A stretch of DNA of 64,000 nucleotides from Ignavibacteriales bacterium (GCA_026390575.1 JAPLFR010000015.1:43101-107100); one strand, 5' to 3'. Counted from the first letter of the stretch, positions 9,749 to 19,031 are shown. Notes: generated by a model not told the origin, from the sequence alone. Numbers and translations are program-made.

Positions 9749-10266
9749 GATTTTTTCTTCTCCTTAGAAATTTTTCCAAGAAGCTTTTGCAGTTTAGCGG
9801 TTGTCACATTACTGTAAATGATTCCGTCGATCGCGACGACTGGTGCGAGTGCACATTGGCCGAAACATGCTACCGTGGAAATTGTGAACTGGTTGTCTGG
9901 CGTGGTAAAAAAAGATTCTCCTTCTTCAAGCTCTTTACTGCATCCCAGCATGAGTCCCAGATCATCGAGTAACGCTTTTGATCCTTTTGTATGGCAGGCG
10001 GTTCCCCGGCAGACAGTGAGAGTATGTTTGCCTTGAGGTTTGAGATTGAAGAATGAAAAAAAAGTGACGACGTTATATACCCGGGAGAGAGGAACGCCGG
10101 TCCGGAGTGCAACGTGGTTGAGAGCTTCCTCGGAAAGAAATTTTTGTTCGTTCAGAAGTTGAGTTTCCTCAAGGATACTTAACAATTCCCCATGCTGCCC
10201 CTTGTGTTTTGTGACGACTGAATCGATTTCCTGCAATTCCCGCGATAACGTTTGTGTTCCATCCAT
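9745..10266 (-). CDS. hydC: Hydrogenase NuoE-like [2Fe-2S] subunit
   Basis: Small thioredoxin-fold subunit (173 residues) of the [FeFe]-hydrogenase complex, homologous to NuoE/HndA. It carries an N-terminal helical region with the family pattern (LSEEALNHVALRTGVPLSRVYNVVTFFSFF). The four cluster ligands are in CRGTACHTKGS and ACFGQCALAP. It is the first gene of the operon, with a good ribosome binding site (GAGGAG) seven bases before the ATG. Its stop overlaps the start of hydB by four bases, so translation is probably coupled. A second NuoE-like gene occurs in the hox operon near 60 kb. Confidence 0.93.
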   Translation of the reverse strand: MDGTQTLSRELQEIDSVVTKHKGQHGELLSILEETQLLNEQKFLSEEALNHVALRTGVPLSRVYNVVTFFSFFNLKPQGKHTLTVCRGTACHTKGSKALLDDLGLMLGCSKELEEGESFFTTPDNQFTISTVACFGQCALAPVVAIDGIIYSNVTTAKLQKLLGKISKEKKKS

Positions 10267-11315
10267 AATGGCTCCTCATAATATTTTTTCAGTGCGTATC
10301 GAGACGATGCGTTATTCTCTGCAACTTTCATTCCAAAAGAAATGAGAGCAAAAGGTCATCATTTTTTTTAGAAATGATATAAAAGCACTTTGAGTTCTTG
10401 GTATTCGGAAAGTGAAGCGGCTGGTCATTCACATCGCATAAGTACGGTGTACGCAGAATGCGGTGCTTGATATTGGTGATGTATGAAGATTAGAGAATTC
10501 TAAACTTCTTTTATACTCGCAACGTTTTCGCTTGACGATTAATTATTTTAAAAAACGAAAAACGGTTTCCTGGATCAAATTCAACAAGAATATCCTCAAA
10601 GGGAACGAGCTGCTTATCAATATATGATGTCACTTTTACTTCATCGAATGCCAATAGGCACGGGTATAATATAAAGAAGAAAGACATAAACAGTTAAACT
10701 TTTTCATCGTGTACCGTAAAAATAAAATATATTGAACGGTACTTTTCAAATATTCATTTTATTGTGATGAAAATACAAACAACAAACGTCCTGTTTTCAT
10801 ATAAACCTCAACAATCCATCGACGCGATAGAAATTCTTTGACTGTTGGAAATAGTGTTGTTGAGAATACAAGTTCTCATCTTAACAGTTCGATGAAATAA
10901 TCTCGTAAGATGAATTTATCTTTTGTTGCCATTGGGTTGATACATTGAATCATCGTTCAAGTTCATACTGAAATAGAAATCATGAGTAGAGAGCTATTTT
11001 AGATTCCCGCTTACAGTCCGCGGGAATGACAGAGCCTCCTTTGTCATTCCCGAATGTTTCAATCGGCCTGCCTGCGTGCCGAAGGTACTTCGGCGGGCAG
11101 GGAATCTTACTGGGGGCTTAAATAAGATGCCAATCCGACTTTGCCCGACTGCCATATGGCAGTCGCGGTCGCGACTAAAGTCGGATCGAGATCTCGATTC
11201 GATGCATACATCGAATCGGACTAAAAGTGTGGTGAGAATCTATCTTTTAAATAATAAACTATGTGAAAATAGAACACTACGAGATCGTTGCTTCAATCGA
11301 TAAAAATAATTAGTT
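10267..11315. other. Long AT-rich intergenic region upstream of hydC and the TonB gene
   Basis: About 1 kb without a convincing coding frame. It must contain the divergent promoters for hydC (minus) and probably for the TonB receptor (plus). I see no clear Rex-type or other known operator near hydC. The right third (10985-11225) is a repeat block described separately. An open frame at 11076-11303 lies inside that repeat and is not counted as a gene. Confidence 0.5.
10985..11225. repeat. Intergenic palindromic repeat block
   Basis: The block begins GTAGAGAGCTATTTTAGATT and then shows nested hairpins: CCCGCTTACAGTCCGCGGG, GCCGAAGGTACTTCGGC, ACTGCCATATGGCAGT and CGATTCGATGCATACATCGAATCG. The 17-base string at 10993-11009 recurs inverted at 26480-26496 inside another repeat block. 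Short pieces such as TCGAGATCTCGAT are also shared with that block. This is a dispersed non-coding element family, probably of MITE or REP type. Confidence 0.6.
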
Positions 11316-11321
11316 TATAAT
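11316..11321 (+). promoter_or_regulatory. Possible -10 box for the TonB receptor gene
   Basis: A perfect TATAAT lies 14 bases before the terminator-like hairpin at 11335. The -35 element is weak (TTCAAT around 11292 with an 18-base spacer). If used, transcription would begin only a few bases before the hairpin. Confidence 0.4.
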
Positions 11322-11334
11322 AGTATACTCGTAG

Positions 11335-11364
11335 GCCGGTACATTGTGTACCGGCATTTTTTTT
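11335..11364 (+). terminator. Terminator-like leader hairpin before the TonB gene
   Basis: A perfect eight-base stem (GCCGGTAC with GTACCGGC, loop ATTGT) is followed by A and eight T residues. The ribosome binding site GGAG (11365-11368) and ATG (11379) come right after. It could end transcription arriving from upstream, act as an attenuator, or serve as a stable 5' end. Confidence 0.6.
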
Positions 11365-11378
11365 GGAGCACTGTACCT

Positions 11379-13700
11379 ATGAAAGTCTGTTGGTTCTATC
11401 GTAAGCAAATATCAGTATATTTCATGCTCTTTGTTTTTGATTTTTCGTTAGCCCTTTCACAATCAATTTCGCTCAATGGAAAAGTTGTCGATGCGTCGAC
11501 GCATCAACCGGTAGCTCAAGCAATCGTAGAAGTGCTCGAAACAGGGAAGCGAAAGAGCACGGACGATGAAGGTCGTTTTCAGTATGAACAGCTTTCTTCC
11601 GGACAATATACACTCTCCGTGCGTCATATTGCCTATGCCCAGACTGAGTGTCGTATCGTTCTTTCTCTTCATCAAAAGGATAGTATCGTCATCAATCTTC
11701 GTCCTGCGCTATTTAAGTCTGATGAAGTGGTTGTTCGAAGCACACGTACATCGTCTGTCATGAGCAATATACCATATCCCGTTGTTATTGAAATGAACGA
11801 CCGTCTCACACAATTTTCCACTGTGACCATCTCCGATGCACTGAGTAAATTGCCAGGTATTGCTCTTGTGCGCGATGGAACATGGGAGACCGCTATTTCG
11901 ATCCGTGGCATGAGCCGGTCCAATATTGTCTCTTTAATTGATAATACAAGAATTGAAACTGCCAACGATATTGCCGGAGCGCTTTCTCTTATCAACATCC
12001 TTGATCTTGAAAGAGTCGAAATACTGAAATCTTCCGGGTCGGTGCTTTATGGAACGGGAGCGCTGGGAGGTGTCTTCCATCTCGTAACAAAGCGTGCCTC
12101 GTTCACCGATCAAATGCAGATGAAAGCCGAATTGACAAATAGTGCATCCAGCGTCGATGGAGGATGGTCACAGTATGCGGCTGTTGAAGGTTCGTCAGAT
12201 CACTATGCAGCGCGAATGAGCGGCGGATACCGAAACGCGGGGAATACTGCCACACCCGACGGTGTTCTTCCGAACTCTCAGTATCATGATTTCAGTCTCA
12301 CGGGCTCTTTGGGAATAAAAACAATTGATGAACAATCTCTCTTTATTTCTTATCAGCGTTCGCAAGCGGAGGATACCGGTATACCCGGTGGTTCTGCCTT
12401 TGGTGCAACATCGGCAGTTCGGTACACACTTGCTCGCCGCGAACTTTTTGCAATAGAATATGACATTCCAAATAGTTTTTCAAGACTGCCGCTGATCGCG
12501 TTCCGGATGTCGCGACAGGAAATTGATCGGAATGTTGAGATTATTCAAAGTCCGACACTCACCGTGACGCCGCATGCAATCCATACAACAATGAGCATCC
12601 AGCTGGAATCCAAGATAGTTCCAACAACCGATCATCTTCTTGTTCTGGGCGCAGAAGCATGGGAACGAGAATTAGACAGCCGGAGAGAAAAAAACAATAA
12701 GAGTGCGGACAAAATTATTGGAGAACGTCCGATTCCTTCATCAAAGTTTTTCAGCGGAGGCATCTATGCACAAGACGAGTGGAGCATCCTGCCCAACAAA
12801 TTGACAATGACAGTAGGAGCTCGATACGATTGGATTCGTGTCAGCAATGACAAAACATTTAATCCTGAATATGTAATCGTCTCCGGAGTTCTGTATACGA
12901 ATACTGTAGATTCTACTATTCTCTGGAACGGTAGCTCCGCGCACGATGAATCGTGGAGCGCAAACGCGGGATTGCAGTATGCGCTCAATTCTCATATGGA
13001 TCTGACGTTTCTTGCAGCAACCGCATTTCGATCTCCTTCACTTGAAGAACGATACCAATTTTTGGATCTTGGGAATGGAAGTGTTCAGGTGGGAAATCCA
13101 AATCTCCAACCCGAAAGAAGTCTCTGTTTAAATTCAGGAGTTCATATCCATGCGGATGTTTTAAATATTCGAACGGATTTTTTTTTGAATCAACTGAGGA
13201 ACCTTGTGAGTGTCGCACCAGGTGTGTTCGAAGGACGTCCAGCCACAATGAATACCAATATTGGAGAAGCCAGATTGTACGGGTATGAGTTTTTCGGTGA
13301 AATAGAACTCACAGCGTGGAGCGTTCTGAAAACATCACTGGCGTACGTCCGCGGACAAGATACGCGCAAGCACGCCGATTTGCCTCAGATTGCACCGTTC
13401 AACGGGCGAGTTGAATGGAGCAGCTACATCCGGCGTGTTGGTACGATGAGTATTTCTTGCTCAGGTGCTGCTTCACAAGGAAATCTTTCATCAGGAGAAA
13501 TACACACAGCCGGGTATGCGGTTGTTGACGTCACTATTGTAAGTGTTCCATGGAATATCGGCTGCTGCACATGGACTCTTCGATCTGGGATTCAAAATGT
13601 GTTGAACAACGCGTACCAAAATCATCTTTCAACCTTGCGCGGTCTCCTCAAAGAGGAACCTGGCAGGAATTATTTTCTTTCTCTCACCGTTGCTGTATGA
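11379..13700 (+). CDS. TonB-dependent outer-membrane receptor
   Basis: Outer-membrane beta-barrel that imports a scarce ligand using TonB energy. Residues 1 to about 29 form a signal peptide. A CarboxypepD_reg-like domain follows (SLNGKVVDASTHQPVAQAIVE). Next comes the plug domain with the family landmarks DALSKLPGI, ISIRGMSRSNI, RVEILKSSGSVLYGTGALGGV. The remainder to the C-terminus is barrel with repeated aromatic strand ends (LNNAYQNHL near the end). The ligand cannot be told from sequence. The start was set at the ATG at 11379 with GGAG ten bases upstream; the GTG at 11346 lies inside a terminator-like hairpin and is unlikely. The next gene, a DMT-type permease, starts 24 bases downstream and may handle the same or a derived substrate. 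Confidence 0.92.
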   Translation: MKVCWFYRKQISVYFMLFVFDFSLALSQSISLNGKVVDASTHQPVAQAIVEVLETGKRKSTDDEGRFQYEQLSSGQYTLSVRHIAYAQTECRIVLSLHQKDSIVINLRPALFKSDEVVVRSTRTSSVMSNIPYPVVIEMNDRLTQFSTVTISDALSKLPGIALVRDGTWETAISIRGMSRSNIVSLIDNTRIETANDIAGALSLINILDLERVEILKSSGSVLYGTGALGGVFHLVTKRASFTDQMQMKAELTNSASSVDGGWSQYAAVEGSSDHYAARMSGGYRNAGNTATPDGVLPNSQYHDFSLTGSLGIKTIDEQSLFISYQRSQAEDTGIPGGSAFGATSAVRYTLARRELFAIEYDIPNSFSRLPLIAFRMSRQEIDRNVEIIQSPTLTVTPHAIHTTMSIQLESKIVPTTDHLLVLGAEAWERELDSRREKNNKSADKIIGERPIPSSKFFSGGIYAQDEWSILPNKLTMTVGARYDWIRVSNDKTFNPEYVIVSGVLYTNTVDSTILWNGSSAHDESWSANAGLQYALNSHMDLTFLAATAFRSPSLEERYQFLDLGNGSVQVGNPNLQPERSLCLNSGVHIHADVLNIRTDFFLNQLRNLVSVAPGVFEGRPATMNTNIGEARLYGYEFFGEIELTAWSVLKTSLAYVRGQDTRKHADLPQIAPFNGRVEWSSYIRRVGTMSISCSGAASQGNLSSGEIHTAGYAVVDVTIVSVPWNIGCCTWTLRSGIQNVLNNAYQNHLSTLRGLLKEEPGRNYFLSLTVAV

Positions 13701-13724
13701 TGAATTCTTAAGAGGATCAAGAGA

Positions 13725-14606
13725 ATGTTCTGGTTCGCATTAGCTTCCTGCTCTGCACTGCTCTCGGCGGCAGCAGCGGTCATTCAGAAAAAAGTTCTAT
13801 TTCGGCTCACTGCCCTAGAATTTTCGTTTTTTGTTTCCGTCATCATTTTGATTTTTTCATTATTCATACCATTATCGATGGATGTCACTTCCATCACACC
13901 ATCAATGTTCTTGATCATCGTCGGAAAAAGTATTCTTGGTGGAGCCGCATTTCTTTTCGTGATGATGTCCTTAGAATATAATCAGATTAGCACTGCGTTA
14001 CCGATTCTTGGTATGACACCCGCTGTCACGGCCCTTGCCGCCCTGTTGATTATTGGAGAATCACTTCATCAGTGGGAATGGCTGGGGATTGGAATGATGA
14101 TGGCAGGAACCTATGTTTTAGAAAAGCGTCCGGCGCAAAAATTCTTTCAGCCATTCAAAGAAATGCTTCGCTTAAAAAATCATTACTATATGTACGGTGC
14201 GCTCGGGTTGTTTTCGGTTTCATCTGTCTTTGACAAACTTCTTATGAGTGGATATAAAACCGATCCACTTGTCGTCCTCTTCTATCAGCACATTGTCTAT
14301 TGTGTAATGTTCGGTTCTCTCTTGTTCATTCGCAAACAATCTTTTCAAGCGGCAGTACAAAAAGGAGCGCTCCAACTTCCGTTTATTGTTGCAGTGGCAT
14401 TTTTAACTATTGCGTATCGCTTTACTCAACTTGAAGCAACAAAATTTGCACCGGTAGCATTGGTATTAGCTGTCAAACGTACTTCCATACTCTATGCATC
14501 ATTCTATGGCGGTAAAATCTTTTCTGAAGAGAGGCTTGCACAAAAACTTATTGGGGGAGCGCTTATCGTCGGAGCCGGGTTTATCATTCTCAGAAATGTT
14601 GGATAG
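13725..14606 (+). CDS. EamA/DMT-family transporter
   Basis: A 293-residue inner-membrane protein with about ten hydrophobic helices in two similar halves, as in the drug/metabolite transporter superfamily. The landmarks are the mid-protein segment ISTALPILGMTPAVTALAALLIIGE and the C-terminal segment APVALVLAVKRTSILYASFYGGKIFSEE, each matching the glycine/proline-rich end of an EamA repeat followed by a conserved acidic residue. It follows the TonB receptor closely and in the same direction, suggesting one operon. Substrate unknown; such proteins export or import metabolites. Confidence 0.85.
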   Translation: MFWFALASCSALLSAAAAVIQKKVLFRLTALEFSFFVSVIILIFSLFIPLSMDVTSITPSMFLIIVGKSILGGAAFLFVMMSLEYNQISTALPILGMTPAVTALAALLIIGESLHQWEWLGIGMMMAGTYVLEKRPAQKFFQPFKEMLRLKNHYYMYGALGLFSVSSVFDKLLMSGYKTDPLVVLFYQHIVYCVMFGSLLFIRKQSFQAAVQKGALQLPFIVAVAFLTIAYRFTQLEATKFAPVALVLAVKRTSILYASFYGGKIFSEERLAQKLIGGALIVGAGFIILRNVG

Positions 14607-14647
14607 AGTATACTACTGAACTGCTGAAGACTCATCAACTCAATGAG

Positions 14648-16024
14648 TTACTTCGGTTCCGCGTGAATCATGATTCTTCGCAGCTGTTTGAAATGTCGGA
14701 AAAGCACTGCCTCCACGTCCGAAATAATCTGATGTACTTCATCGAGTGTTTTTGTCTTTTCAATCTGACATGTGAGTGTAGCGTTATACTGATGTCCCTC
14801 TTTCAGTAAGGTTAAATCCTTGCAGGCAAAAACATCTTTATGCCGTTCTGTCGCTTCTTGGATTTCCTTCGACAGATGTATCTCGGCGTCTGTGACGTCC
14901 ATGAGAATACGCTCGGATGGATGATATTCTTCCATATGAATCGTTACCTTGCCGATGGAGGGAAGCGCGGTTTGAATTTGCCGCTCAATCTCTGAAGTCA
15001 TTTCGTGCGCATCGGTAAAACTTTTTCCTTCTGCATATTCCACGTCGAAGTCGATAAAATATTTCCCGTCAGTAAGATGCACTTCGATATTATGCGGTGC
15101 ACGCAGTCCCTTGTCCATCACAATCATCCGAATTTTATCGATGATGGTTTCATCCTTTGATTCGAATGGTTCCGAGTGCACAACAACATCGGCGTTAGGA
15201 TGAATGTCATGCACCGCCCGTTCAATGCTGTCCATAATTGCATGAGCACTTTGAAATGGAATTGTCCGGCGAATAGCAACAACGGTATCCACAAACATGT
15301 GCGCGCCGGAAGTACGAATGCGTACCTTGCGCAGTTCTTCTACGCCTTCTACTGATTGAATAGTGCGTTCCACTTCTTTCGTTAAACTTTGCGGCACACG
15401 ATCCATCAGGGCATCAATCGTGCGTCGACCTAACCGATAGCTGACAAATAGCACCAGCAGTGCTACACCGATCGCGGCAACAGCATCAAATTCAGGATAT
15501 CCAAGCCACACAAAAAATAATCCGCCGATAACTGTCAGCGACGACCAGACATCGCTTGAAAAATGAAGCGCATCGGCCTCAAGCGCCTGACTGTTGTGTT
15601 TCCTTGCAACCCGGTACAAAGCGCGTGACCGGCTTGTGTCGATTACAATGGACACACCCATCACAATAAAACTCCAAATATTTGTTTCGACATGGTGAGA
15701 ATGAGCGAGCAAACGGCTCACACCTTCCCAAACAATCCACGCGCATGTCATGACAAGGAGAAGCGTTTCTATAAACGCAGAAATATTTTCTAACTTCCCA
15801 TGACCGTAGGGATGATCGTCATCAGCAGGGCGATCTGCAAACGAAACTGCAAACAGTGTAATGATGGCTGCGAGAAGATCAAGTCCGGAGTGCGCCGCTT
15901 CGGAGAGAATGCCAAGACTGTTCGTCCATAATCCAATGCCAAGTTTAAAACTTGTCAAGAATACTGCTGCAAGCACTGACGTGAGTGCTATAAATTGTTT
16001 TTCTCTGCCGGCTGCGATCTTCAT
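14648..16024 (-). CDS. Cation diffusion facilitator with three C-terminal domains
   Basis: Proton-coupled divalent-metal exporter of the CDF family. The membrane part (about residues 1-210) has the two metal-site motifs HSGLD in helix 2 and HFSSD in helix 5, plus the histidine-rich loop DDDHPYGHGK. This H-D/H-D arrangement is usual for zinc-type exporters. At 458 residues the protein is far longer than the usual ~300. The surplus is cytoplasmic and appears to be three copies of the CDF C-terminal domain: one around SGAHMFVDTVVAI, one around DGKYFIDFDVEY, one around GHQYNATLTCQI, each ending in a pattern like V-x-I-H-x-E. It is monocistronic and convergent with the DMT gene. Confidence 0.9.
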   Translation of the reverse strand: MKIAAGREKQFIALTSVLAAVFLTSFKLGIGLWTNSLGILSEAAHSGLDLLAAIITLFAVSFADRPADDDHPYGHGKLENISAFIETLLLVMTCAWIVWEGVSRLLAHSHHVETNIWSFIVMGVSIVIDTSRSRALYRVARKHNSQALEADALHFSSDVWSSLTVIGGLFFVWLGYPEFDAVAAIGVALLVLFVSYRLGRRTIDALMDRVPQSLTKEVERTIQSVEGVEELRKVRIRTSGAHMFVDTVVAIRRTIPFQSAHAIMDSIERAVHDIHPNADVVVHSEPFESKDETIIDKIRMIVMDKGLRAPHNIEVHLTDGKYFIDFDVEYAEGKSFTDAHEMTSEIERQIQTALPSIGKVTIHMEEYHPSERILMDVTDAEIHLSKEIQEATERHKDVFACKDLTLLKEGHQYNATLTCQIEKTKTLDEVHQIISDVEAVLFRHFKQLRRIMIHAEPK

Positions 16025-16203
16025 AGATACTTGTGTTCTTATGACCGCTCAATATACAGAGCGTTTCTATAGAGTGCAACGAACATTGCAAAGCACAGTG
16101 AGTTTGCATATATTCACAATAATGAAGTAAGAGAATAATGTCACCGCTGCGTATCTAGAACGAAAAGAACAAACAACAATGGGATATCGGATTGAGAACG
16201 ACC

Positions 16204-16905
16204 ATGCGTATTGCTATCATTTCTGATATTCATTCCAACCTTGAAGCATTAACAAAAGCACTTGAGATTATTGATAGACAATCTGTTGATGAGATTGTTT
16301 GTCTTGGCGATATTGTTGGGTACGGCGCGAATCCTAATGAGTGTGTCGAACTGGTGCGTCAACGATGCGATACTGTCATCAAAGGCAATCATGAAGATGC
16401 CGTCGAAAATATTTCTCAAACAGAATTCTTCAACGACGATGCACGCGCCGCAATCTTATGGACACAAAAGCAATTGACGGAAAAGAATTTCGAGTATCTC
16501 CGTACACTTCCTCTTTCTCACAAAGCCGATGATCTTCTCTTTGTGCACGCCTCGCCATGTCAACCTGCAGAATGGCATTATATTCTTGATACCTATGGTG
16601 CGTCTGCTGAATTTCATTGTTTTTCAGAATTGATTTGTTTCATCGGTCATACACACACTCCCGAAATATTCTCAACCGGTGGACGGGGAAGCAAGATGAC
16701 AAAAGAAGAACGTTTGATCATCAATGTAGGAAGTATCGGCCAACCGCGTGATCGGAATTCAGATTTGAGTTTTGGCGTTTTTGATACCGATACGTGGTCA
16801 TACGAAAATATCCGCAGTCCGTACGATATGCACACAGCTGCACGAAAAATATTGAACAGTACACTACCCCCAAAACTGGGACATCGATTGTTCATGGGAA
16901 TATGA
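16204..16905 (+). CDS. Calcineurin-like metallophosphoesterase (YfcE/MJ0936-like)
   Basis: Soluble phosphoesterase of about 233 residues. The metal-binding motifs are in order: DIHSN (first residues), GDIVGYG, GNHED and a C-terminal GHTHTP. This matches the small bacterial phosphodiesterase/phosphatase group, whose natural substrates are mostly unknown. I place the start at ATG 16204, which begins MRIAIISDIHS as is usual in the family; a TTG at 16192 in the same frame is possible. No partner gene is evident; the neighbours on both sides run the other way. Confidence 0.9.
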   Translation: MRIAIISDIHSNLEALTKALEIIDRQSVDEIVCLGDIVGYGANPNECVELVRQRCDTVIKGNHEDAVENISQTEFFNDDARAAILWTQKQLTEKNFEYLRTLPLSHKADDLLFVHASPCQPAEWHYILDTYGASAEFHCFSELICFIGHTHTPEIFSTGGRGSKMTKEERLIINVGSIGQPRDRNSDLSFGVFDTDTWSYENIRSPYDMHTAARKILNSTLPPKLGHRLFMGI

Positions 16906-17006
16906 TTGAATTTCGAATCGAGCGTGGGCAATGATGAATAACGATTGAACATTCCAGCGACAATAAAAGAGAGAGCGAGGGAGAGAGTGCAAAGTGAATG
17001 GGGAGT

Positions 17007-17621
17007 TTAATCTACAGTGATGCCGCGCTCTTTTGCGTAATCGTGCAGCTTTTCCTCCAGTATTTTCCTGCCGCGATGCAAACGAGAACGGACAGTACCG
17101 ATTGGGCAATTCAAAAAATCTGATATTTCTTCATACGTCAGTTGTTCAATATCGCACAAAATGACCACAGTTCGAAAATCTTCCGGCAAAGATTGCAGCG
17201 CGCCGGTCACTTCGTCACTCAGCATATTACTGTACATTCGTTTCTGCAGATCGTTGGAATCTGTACTGTCGTCGCGAATGGAATCATAAAAATTTTCAAC
17301 GTCATCGTAGTCAACCATTCCCGGCTCGCGTGTTTCTTTACGATAACGGTTGATGTAGGAGTTTTTCATGATGCGGAAGAGCCACGCGCGAATGTTTGTT
17401 CCTTTCTCGTACTTATCCCAAAAGCGGAATGCTTTCATAAACGTTTCCTGCAGAAGGTCTTTCGCGTCATCTGCATCACCTGTGGTGCGTAATGCAAAGT
17501 TGAGCAAAATATCCTTGTGCGGAAACGCTTCCGCTTCAAATTCCGCCTGCCGTTTGCGGAGCGCGTGAGAGGCAGTAGGGTCAGCTACGCTATCTGTGTG
17601 TTTGTGAGCCATCCTGTTCAC
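17007..17621 (-). CDS. ECF-type RNA polymerase sigma factor
   Basis: Sigma-70 family protein of the extracytoplasmic-function group (204 residues). Region 2 contains DDAKDLLQETFMKAFRFWDKY and the DNA-contacting stretch RAWLFRIMKNSYINRYRK. Region 4 contains the helix-turn-helix LTYEEISDFLNCPIGTVRSRLHRGRKIL. A linker of about 50 acidic residues separates them. Its ATG overlaps the stop of the upstream M14 peptidase gene by four bases, so the two are probably translated together. No anti-sigma factor gene lies next to it. Confidence 0.93.
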   Translation of the reverse strand: MNRMAHKHTDSVADPTASHALRKRQAEFEAEAFPHKDILLNFALRTTGDADDAKDLLQETFMKAFRFWDKYEKGTNIRAWLFRIMKNSYINRYRKETREPGMVDYDDVENFYDSIRDDSTDSNDLQKRMYSNMLSDEVTGALQSLPEDFRTVVILCDIEQLTYEEISDFLNCPIGTVRSRLHRGRKILEEKLHDYAKERGITVD

Positions 17622-18814
17622 TTGTGCTTTAAGAGCAGCGACAACTCGTTTGCAGAAAATGAATGATCAAGTTTGATTCTCTTCGCTTCAAGCTCCGCTC
17701 CCTTTGCATCTACATCTTCCTCTAATGCCGTGAAAGTACTGAGATCGCCAACCTCTACAATCGTAGCAATCTGTTCCAGTGAATCTGTTGATTCGTCCCT
17801 TCGTGTTTCAAAGTTGATACCGACATCGACTCGGATTGGAGCAGTTTGATTGTCCGACTGTAGTACTGCATTCCGAATGATATGATCACATCCTAATTTC
17901 ATATTGAATGGAATTTGTTCATACACCGCGGTGTCTGCATGCGCACTCTCGCCAGTAGCGATTGCGTACAGCGTCGTTAACAGTGCAATACAATTCAATT
18001 TACGAATAAAAAATTTATTGAGATCGCCTTTCCATCCGCCGGATTCGACCAGCACCGTGCTTGTGCCCCATTTCTGAATATTATCGCCAAACGCGCGCGG
18101 TTCGAACGTATCGTCCCATTTTGCCACAAAGCCGGGAATAAATAGAGCTAAAATTTGTGCACATATAGAAGCAACTTTTTTTGCCCTTATTCGCACCGGA
18201 GTATCTGAACGCGATTCGTCTGTAGAAGGAGCAAGCAATGCGATTGCGGTGATTTTTTTCGTAGTACCGACTGTCAGCCGCGTATCTTGATCGTGAAGAT
18301 TAAATCCGTATTCCGGCTGATATTTAATGCATGCTTCTTTTAGAATTCGAGCTTCTGGAGTTTCTAGTGCTAACGCATCACGGTTCAAATCCACGAGTTG
18401 AGCTGTCCGGCGAGTGAATCGTTCGGCTCCATCAGGGTTCAGCATCGGAATCATCAGCAGGTTCAATTTTTCCCGGATGGTGTTCGTTACAATATGGTCC
18501 GGATGCTTCGTGAAGAAGTTGAATATATCTATAAGTGCCATGGTCGCTGTCGGTTCATCGCCGTGCATTTGCGACCAGAGCATTGCTTTCGTTAATCCAG
18601 TTCCTATTGAATAGAGGGAGATTGTTCTGCCTTCACCCGATGTTCCTAAGGGCATTTTGGTGAACAGATTTTGCTCTTTAAACGACCGAAGCCATTTCAT
18701 CATTTCCGCGTGTGTGATTCGGCACGAAATAATTTCAGCCGCCTTGAAAGAATCGTATGAATCGAACAATTCGCGTGCAATATTTTGTGCAGCTGGTTGA
18801 ATCAATGTTGTCAT
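17618..18814 (-). CDS. M14-family zinc carboxypeptidase-like protein
   Basis: A 398-residue protein of the carboxypeptidase A/succinylglutamate desuccinylase-like superfamily. Visible active-site elements are the zinc motif HGDEPTATMA, the third ligand region FNLHDQD and a glutamate in LVESGGWKGD that fits the catalytic base. MLNPDGAERFTRR and VDLNRDA match the substrate-binding segment of M14 peptidases. There is no signal peptide, so it probably acts in the cytoplasm, perhaps on peptidoglycan peptides or an amidated metabolite; the substrate is unknown. It overlaps the ECF sigma gene downstream by four bases. Confidence 0.85.
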   Translation of the reverse strand: MTTLIQPAAQNIARELFDSYDSFKAAEIISCRITHAEMMKWLRSFKEQNLFTKMPLGTSGEGRTISLYSIGTGLTKAMLWSQMHGDEPTATMALIDIFNFFTKHPDHIVTNTIREKLNLLMIPMLNPDGAERFTRRTAQLVDLNRDALALETPEARILKEACIKYQPEYGFNLHDQDTRLTVGTTKKITAIALLAPSTDESRSDTPVRIRAKKVASICAQILALFIPGFVAKWDDTFEPRAFGDNIQKWGTSTVLVESGGWKGDLNKFFIRKLNCIALLTTLYAIATGESAHADTAVYEQIPFNMKLGCDHIIRNAVLQSDNQTAPIRVDVGINFETRRDESTDSLEQIATIVEVGDLSTFTALEEDVDAKGAELEAKRIKLDHSFSANELSLLLKHK

Positions 18815-18952
18815 GCTGGGAACTATTTACAATTGAAAGTTAATTCCATGTTCTCGTAGTTATAAGATAGCGCATTCTTCTATTCTTTGCACCGATTTTC
18901 TGTTTTCTTGTTTGTGTTGAAAAAAAACAAATTTCAAAAATGGAAACGTATG

Positions 18953-18981
18953 TTGACATTCAGATGGTCATTCTTTATATT
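18953..18981 (+). promoter_or_regulatory. Sigma-70 promoter of the shell-protein gene
   Basis: TTGACA at 18953-18958 and TATATT at 18976-18981 are separated by exactly 17 bases. The shell gene starts 50 bases further on. This is the clearest promoter in the window, so the first shell gene is probably strongly expressed. Confidence 0.75.
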
Positions 18982-19031
18982 GGCGTCAGCGTGAAACTTC
19001 CATTCTGACCACACACGTAAGGAGAATTTCA

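Noticed and set aside
4751..10266. Interpretation of the operon as a complex I (nuoEFG) fragment
   Set aside because: The third gene carries the complete H-cluster motifs of [FeFe]-hydrogenase and no membrane subunit genes follow.
10267..10420. Rex or other redox operator upstream of hydC
   Set aside because: No TTGTGA-N6-TCACAA-like sequence was found by eye.
11076..11303. 75-codon plus-strand frame
   Set aside because: It runs through the palindromic repeat block and resembles no protein.
11346..11378. GTG start extending the TonB receptor by 11 codons
   Set aside because: The codon and its upstream region lie in the terminator-like hairpin; ATG 11379 has GGAG ten bases upstream and begins a normal signal peptide.
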